Source of the DNA: Tabrizicola sp. TH137
GTDB taxonomy: Bacteria; Pseudomonadota; Alphaproteobacteria; Rhodobacterales; Rhodobacteraceae
Direction: 5' to 3'
Assembly (NCBI RefSeq): GCF_002855575.1
Contig: NZ_PKRQ01000001.1
Coordinates: forward strand, 186,001-250,000
Length of the DNA stretch: 64,000 bases
The notes under the pieces are model-generated. The model had not been told where the DNA came from. It did no database searches and saw nothing but the letters and a program-made list of their open reading frames with translations. The position numbers and the translations under genes are program-made. Shown here piece by piece: positions 59,627 to 64,000 of the stretch (positions are counted from its first letter, which is position 1; each line of letters opens with the position of its first letter).

Positions 59627-61020
59627 CCGCACCGCAGACCGGCCTGATCGGGCTGGGCACCATGGGGGCCGCGCTGGCCCTGAACATCGCCGAAAAGGGC
59701 TTTCCCATCGCCGTCTGGAACCGCACCGGATCGGTCACGCAGGCTTTCCACGCCAATGCGGGCGATCTTGCGCCCCGCATCACGCCCACCGCCACGCTGG
59801 CCGAACTGGTGCAGGCCATCGCCCCGCCGCGGGCGATCATCCTCATGGTCCCCGCAGGCCAGCCCGTCGATGACCAGCTTGCCGCGCTGGCCCCGCTCCT
59901 CGGGCCCGAGGATCTGGTGATCGACGCGGGCAATGCCAATTTCCGCGACACCAACCGCCGCGATGCCGCGGGCCTGCCCTTCCATTTCATGGGCATCGGC
60001 GTCTCGGGCGGCGAAGAGGGCGCGCGCCACGGCCCCTCGATCATGGCGGGCGGCCCGCCCGCCGCCTGGGCGCGGATGCAGCCGCTCCTTCAGGCCATCG
60101 CCGCGCGGGCCGAAGACGGCACCCCCTGCGCCGATCACATGGGCCCCTCCGGCGCCGGGCATTTCGTCAAGGCGGTGCATAACGGCATCGAATATGCCGA
60201 CATGCAGATGATCGCCGAAACCTACGGCGTGATGCGCGACGGGCTCGGCATGGCGGCCCCCGCCATCGCCCCCGTCTTCGACGCCTGGAACAAGGGCATC
60301 CTGCAATCCTACCTGATCGAGATTTCGGGCCAGGTCGCCGCCACGGCCGATCCGGTGACCGGCACCCCCCTGCTCGACATGATCGTCGATTCGGCCGGGC
60401 AGAAAGGCACCGGCCGCTGGACGGCGGTCGAGGCGCAGCACCTCGCCGCCCCCGTCCCGGTGATCGAGGCGGCGGTGATGGCGCGCAATGTCTCGGCCCG
60501 CCGGGCGGAACGGGCGGCGGGCGAGGCCCGCTTCGGCCGCGCAACACCGGAACTCGACCTCACCGTCGATGATCTGGAACAGGCGCTGATCGCGGGCAAG
60601 ATCCTGTGCTACGCGCAGGGCTTCGCCATGATGACCGCCGCCGCCGCCGAATTCGGCTGGGCGCTGGACATGCCCGCCATCGCCCGCGTCTGGCGGGCGG
60701 GCTGCATCATCCGCTCCGCCATGCTGAACGACATGGCGGCGGCCCTGGCCGAGGACCCGGCGCGCAACCTGATCCTCGCCCCGTTCTTCGCCGCGCAGCT
60801 TGACCGCAGCCTGCCCGCCCTGCGCCGCGTCGTGGCCGCCGGGGCCTTGCAGGGCATGGGCCTTCCCGCCCTCTCGGCCGGGCTCGCCTGGTTCGATCTG
60901 ATGCGTCAGGCGCGCGGCACGGCGAACATGATCCAGGGCCAGCGCGATTTCTTCGGCCTGCACGGGTTCACCCGACTGGATGGGCTGGACCATCCCCACG
61001 GCCCCTGGGCGCAGGGCTGA
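59623..61020 (+). CDS. gnd: 6-phosphogluconate dehydrogenase, decarboxylating
   Basis: 465-residue enzyme converting 6-phosphogluconate to ribulose-5-phosphate with NAD(P). N-terminal LIGLGTMGAALALNIAEKG (8-26), VIDAGNANFRDTNRR, the signature GIGVSGGEEGARHGPSIMAGG near 126-146, KAVHNGIEYADMQMIAE with the catalytic Lys, and DSAGQKGTGRWTA. Length is like E. coli Gnd. Overlaps the lactonase by ATGA. Together with gntK it forms a route from gluconate into pentose phosphates. Confidence 0.95.
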   Translation: MTAPQTGLIGLGTMGAALALNIAEKGFPIAVWNRTGSVTQAFHANAGDLAPRITPTATLAELVQAIAPPRAIILMVPAGQPVDDQLAALAPLLGPEDLVIDAGNANFRDTNRRDAAGLPFHFMGIGVSGGEEGARHGPSIMAGGPPAAWARMQPLLQAIAARAEDGTPCADHMGPSGAGHFVKAVHNGIEYADMQMIAETYGVMRDGLGMAAPAIAPVFDAWNKGILQSYLIEISGQVAATADPVTGTPLLDMIVDSAGQKGTGRWTAVEAQHLAAPVPVIEAAVMARNVSARRAERAAGEARFGRATPELDLTVDDLEQALIAGKILCYAQGFAMMTAAAAEFGWALDMPAIARVWRAGCIIRSAMLNDMAAALAEDPARNLILAPFFAAQLDRSLPALRRVVAAGALQGMGLPALSAGLAWFDLMRQARGTANMIQGQRDFFGLHGFTRLDGLDHPHGPWAQG

Positions 61021-61023
61021 GGC

Positions 61024-62019
61024 TCAGCCCGTCTCACCCGGCACCAGCCGGGTGGGAACCACCGTCACATCCTGCCCCGGCTCGCCCTTCAACCGCGCCA
61101 CCAGCGCCTCGGCGGCGGCCTTGCCGATGGCCGTCGTCGGCACCACCGTCGTCGTCAGGCGGCGCGGCAGGATCGACGCCGCCTCCATCCCGCCCCACCC
61201 CGCGATGCCCAGATCCTCGGGCACCCGGATGCCCCGCGACTGGGCATGGGCCAGCCCGCCGATGGCCATCTCGTCATTGTGGAAATAGACCACGTCCAGA
61301 TCGCGCGTCCGGCTCAGCAGCGTCTCCAGCCCGTAAAGCCCCGCATAGAACCCCGGCATGTCCAGCAAGAGTTCGCTCGCCACCAGCGGATGCCCCGCCT
61401 CTGCCAGCGCCGCGCGAAACCCGTCCAGCCGCGCCTGCCCCATCACATCGGCCCGCGCCAGCGCCCCCACATAGCCCGCCCGCCGCCGCCCGCGCCGAAG
61501 CAGATGCTGTCCCATCTCCGCCCCGCAGTCGAAATGCGAAAACCCCACCGACATGTCGATCGGGCTTGTCGTCAGGTCCCAGATTTCCACCACCGGCATC
61601 GCCGCCTGCCGCAGCAGGTCCACCGTCCCCGGCTGATGCGTGCGCCCCGACAGAATCAGCCCCGCCGGACGCCAGCTCACGATCTGGCGCACCCAGGCCT
61701 CTTCTTCTTCGGTCGAATGGTTGTTGGCTCCGATGATCAGCTGATATCCCAACCGGCTCAGCGCGCGGTCCACCCCGTCCAGCACATGCCCGAACAGGCC
61801 CGAGGTGAGGCGCGGCACGCACATCCCGACCAGCGTCGAGGCCTGATCCGCCCCGAAGGCGGCGGCCAGCTTGTTGGGCACATATCCCAAGGATTCCGCC
61901 ACCTTGCGCACCCGGTCACGGGTTTCGTCGGAAAAGCCGGTGCCGCCGCGCAGCACCCTGCTGACCGTCATCTTCGACACTCCGGCCGCCTTGGCGATGT
62001 CTTCCAGATTGGCCTTCAT
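61024..62019 (-). CDS. LacI family transcriptional regulator (sugar transport)
   Basis: 331-residue repressor: HTH NLEDIAKAAGVSKMTVSRVLRGG (4-26) and a sugar-binding core (VGMCVPRLTSGLFGHVLDGVDRAL, LSGRTHQPGTVD, GIAGWGGMEAASI). It is divergent from the ABC transporter at 62180 and convergent with gnd, three bases apart. It may bind the operator-like sites at 62062-62077 and 62116-62131. It is a different protein from the LacI regulator at 53057, sharing only the family fold. Confidence 0.9.
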   Translation of the reverse strand: MKANLEDIAKAAGVSKMTVSRVLRGGTGFSDETRDRVRKVAESLGYVPNKLAAAFGADQASTLVGMCVPRLTSGLFGHVLDGVDRALSRLGYQLIIGANNHSTEEEEAWVRQIVSWRPAGLILSGRTHQPGTVDLLRQAAMPVVEIWDLTTSPIDMSVGFSHFDCGAEMGQHLLRRGRRRAGYVGALARADVMGQARLDGFRAALAEAGHPLVASELLLDMPGFYAGLYGLETLLSRTRDLDVVYFHNDEMAIGGLAHAQSRGIRVPEDLGIAGWGGMEAASILPRRLTTTVVPTTAIGKAAAEALVARLKGEPGQDVTVVPTRLVPGETG

Positions 62020-62061
62020 CGGCGCTCCCGGCTGGTCAGAACAAGGGAAGGCAGGCGCGTC

Positions 62062-62077
62062 ATGTTATCGATAACTT
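62062..62077. promoter_or_regulatory. GntR-type operator upstream of the sugar ABC transporter
   Basis: ATGTTA-TCGA-TAACTT, one change from the ATGTTA-N4-TAACAT site at 56652-56667. It lies in the gap between the second LacI gene and the ABC transporter gene. Confidence 0.6.
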
Positions 62078-62115
62078 TATTCTTGACTCAGTCTGCGGAT
62101 CGGATCACCCTGACT

Positions 62116-62131
62116 ACGTTACCGGTAAACC
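62116..62131. promoter_or_regulatory. Degenerate second operator-like site
   Basis: ACGTTA-CCGG-TAAACC, with a perfect TTACC/GGTAA palindrome at its centre (62119-62128). Its centre is 54 bases from that of 62062-62077, about five helical turns. Confidence 0.35.
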
Positions 62132-62179
62132 TGGCAGAAGTCCGGGACACCGGCAACCCTTTGGGAGGAGGAAACGCCA

Positions 62180-63673
62180 GTGCCACCGTCAGCCGACGGC
62201 CTGTTCTTTGACCGCGTCGTGAAGTCTTTCGGCGGCACGCGGGCGTTGAAAGGCGTATCCCTCAAGGTCTCGCGCGGCGAAATCGTCGCCCTCTTGGGCG
62301 AGAATGGCGCCGGCAAATCCACGCTGATCAAGACGCTGGGCGGCATCCATCGCCCGGATGAAGGCGATGTGCTGATCGACGGCGTCCCCTATGCCCATGA
62401 GGCGGGCAAGGCGGGCGGCCAGAAGGTGGCCTTCATCCATCAGGACCTCGGCCTGATCGAATGGATGAGCGTGGCCGAAAACATCGCCCTCGCCCTCGGC
62501 TATGCCCGCAAGGGCCGCCGCATCGACTGGGCCGCGACCGAGGCCCGCGCCGATGCGGCGCTGGCGCTGGTCGAGGCGGATTTCTCCGCCACCGCCCGCG
62601 TGGACCGTCTGACCCGCACGCAGAAATCGCTGGTCGCCATCGCCCGCGCCCTCGCCGCCGATTGCGATTTCCTTGTCCTCGACGAACCCACGGCCAGCCT
62701 TCCGGCGGATGAGGTGGAACGCCTCTTCACCGCCCTGCGCCCGCTCAAATCGCGCGGCGTCGGCATGATCTATGTCAGCCACCGCCTGGACGAGATTTTC
62801 CGCATCGCGGACCGCGTCGCCGTGCTGCGCGATGGCCAGATGGTGGGCATGCGCGCCATCGAACACACCACGCCCGAGGAACTGGTCACCCTGATCGTGG
62901 GCCGCAAGGCGCGCGAAATCGACCGCCCCGCCGTGCAGGACGGCCCCGCCATCCTCACGGTCGAAGGGCTGCGCGCCGCCGCCGTCGGCCCGGTCAGCTT
63001 CCAGATCAAGCGCGGCGAGCTTCTTGGCCTCGCCGGTCTGCGCGGGGCGGGCCATGAAGACATCGGCCGCGCCCTCTTCGGCCTGATCCCGCATAGCGGG
63101 CAGATCCGGCTGGACGGCCAGTCGCCCGACCTCCACAGCGCCCAGACAGCCATGCGCTCCGGCATCGGCCTCGTCGCCCGCGACCGCATCGGCGAAAGCG
63201 TCGCCCCCGGCCTCTCGATCCGCGAGAATGCCTATCTCAACCCCTCCGCCACCGGGCGGGGCCTGCTCTCCTTCCTCACCCCCCGGCGCGAACAGGAGAT
63301 GGCCCGCGTCATCGGCACCCGCGTCGGCCTGTCGCCCAACGATCCGGCGCTGACCATCGAATCCCTCTCGGGCGGCAATCAGCAGAAGGTCGTCGTGGGC
63401 CGCTGGCTCGACAGCGGGCGACGCCTCCTCGTGACCGAAGACCCGACCGCGGGCGTCGATGTCGGCGCCAAGGCCGAAATCTACCACCTGCTCTATCAGG
63501 CCCTGGCCAGCGGGATGGGCGTCCTCGTCGTCTCCACCGATTTCGAGGAAATCGCCAATATCTGCCACCGCGCCATCGTCTTCAGCCGCGGCTTGCCGGT
63601 CGCGGAACTGACCGGAGTCGAACTTTCCACCGAAACCCTGATCCAGGCCGCATCGGCCGGGGAAGCCGCCTGA
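62180..63673 (+). CDS. Sugar ABC transporter ATP-binding protein (duplicated ATPase)
   Basis: 497-residue protein with two ABC domains, as in RbsA/XylG/MglA. Domain 1: Walker A GENGAGKST near 38-46, Walker B FLVLDEPTA; its signature is degenerate (RLTRTQKSLVAIARAL). Domain 2: degenerate Walker A (GLRGAGHEDIGRAL), signature LSGGNQQKVVVGRWL and a modified Walker B (LLVTEDPTAGVD, with Glu-Asp shifted). The GTG start at 62180 is served by GGAGGAGGAAA. Substrate likely a monosaccharide or sugar acid; the binding protein is not in the window. Confidence 0.9.
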   Translation: MPPSADGLFFDRVVKSFGGTRALKGVSLKVSRGEIVALLGENGAGKSTLIKTLGGIHRPDEGDVLIDGVPYAHEAGKAGGQKVAFIHQDLGLIEWMSVAENIALALGYARKGRRIDWAATEARADAALALVEADFSATARVDRLTRTQKSLVAIARALAADCDFLVLDEPTASLPADEVERLFTALRPLKSRGVGMIYVSHRLDEIFRIADRVAVLRDGQMVGMRAIEHTTPEELVTLIVGRKAREIDRPAVQDGPAILTVEGLRAAAVGPVSFQIKRGELLGLAGLRGAGHEDIGRALFGLIPHSGQIRLDGQSPDLHSAQTAMRSGIGLVARDRIGESVAPGLSIRENAYLNPSATGRGLLSFLTPRREQEMARVIGTRVGLSPNDPALTIESLSGGNQQKVVVGRWLDSGRRLLVTEDPTAGVDVGAKAEIYHLLYQALASGMGVLVVSTDFEEIANICHRAIVFSRGLPVAELTGVELSTETLIQAASAGEAA

Positions 63674-63680
63674 GGAACCC

Positions 63681-64000
63681 ATGCCCGGTATCGAATCCAA
63701 CGCCGTCGAACCCACCAAGGACGAACTCCGCGGCCTGGGAGCAATGCAAAAGATGGCCCGGCTCGCCCCGACCTATGGTCTGGTCATCCTGATGTTCGGC
63801 CTCATCCTCGTCTTCTCCGTGCTGCTGCCGAACACCTTCCCCACCCTGCTCAACCTGCGCTCCATCCTGTCGGACAAGGCGATCATCGCGCTTCTCTCCC
63901 TTGCCGCGATGATCCCCATGGTCTCGGGCCGGATCGACCTGACCGTCGGCTATGGCATCGTGCTCTGGCACATCCTCGCCATCAGCCTGCAAACCGTCTT
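63681..64000 (+). CDS. Sugar ABC transporter permease (partial, cut by the window end)
   Basis: First 106 codons of a ribose-type permease: short hydrophilic N terminus, helix GLVILMFGLILVFSVLLPNTF (near 33-53), then LLNLRSILSDKAIIALLSLAAMIPMVSGRIDLTVGYGI, which has the family motif (S/G)GxIDLSVG. ATG at 63681 lies seven bases after the ATPase stop with GAGGAA upstream. Forms the channel with the ATPase at 62180. Confidence 0.88.
   Translation, partial: MPGIESNAVEPTKDELRGLGAMQKMARLAPTYGLVILMFGLILVFSVLLPNTFPTLLNLRSILSDKAIIALLSLAAMIPMVSGRIDLTVGYGIVLWHILAISLQTV

Overview
The window is a GC-rich, densely packed stretch of bacterial chromosome with about 75 protein genes, no tRNA or rRNA, no insertion sequence and no CRISPR array. 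The gene content points to an alphaproteobacterium of the Rhodobacteraceae: a fused ATP sulfurylase/APS kinase, a DUF1150 protein beside Hsp20, YdcH, UbiK, a TauE/TIGR02186 pair, a MerR/acyl-CoA dehydrogenase/thiolase/FadJ cluster and several small proteins of a kind common in that family. The assignment rests on recognised families, not on a database search.

Layout. 1-1785: a TIGR02186/TauE sulfur-anion exporter pair. 1864-7387: a compact nucleoside uptake operon (binding protein, ATPase, two permeases) ending in purine nucleoside phosphorylase. 7591-9177: nfu, tsaB and a RimI-like acetyltransferase. 9292-13033: a 41-residue protein, a universal stress protein, a branched-chain aminotransferase and an M3 peptidase. 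13201-21500: a MerR-headed fatty-acid beta-oxidation operon containing three related cupin domains. 21467-25632: a Hint-domain protein, a sulfotransferase, a hydroxyacid dehydrogenase, CsaA, ProC and a YbjN protein. 25977-30137: UbiK, Lgt, MidA-like, PgeF, a 50-residue protein and an Lrp regulator. 30363-36686: TrxB, Sat/CysC, a VOC protein, DUF1150/Hsp20, YdcH and PurE/PurK. 36711-41156: an iron-permease-like protein, a lipase-like hydrolase, a Nudix/Gre/GNAT operon and two EamA exporters. 41356-45405: groESL under CIRCE, a TraB/GumN protein and a second sulfotransferase. 45409-53015: a small-protein unit with a repeated leader, then PpaC, HAD, MaoC, RibF, YkgJ-like, LtaE, a DsbA-fold isomerase and Prs.

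53057-64000 is a sugar-acid catabolic island with two LacI-type repressors, gluconokinase, 5-ketogluconate-type and 2-ketogluconate-type reductases, an idonate-type dehydrogenase, an SMP-30 lactonase and 6-phosphogluconate dehydrogenase, followed by a sugar ABC transporter cut by the window edge. Together these would bring aldonates into the pentose phosphate pathway. An exact ATGTTA-N4-TAACAT operator lies between its two divergent operons, and a near copy precedes the ABC transporter.

Non-coding structure is rich: seven copies of an element with core CATCTTGGCCCAAATACTC (two carry a hairpin that covaries between copies), four copies of a GTAGGATGGGC palindrome (one inside tsaB), GTAGGGCGGGG hairpins (two in inverted orientation flanking one gene), multi-hairpin arrays after genes, and a leader with two pentapeptide ORFs. 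I found no clearly new enzymatic or defence system. The best leads are these repeats, the leader at 45490-45742 and the cupin trio.
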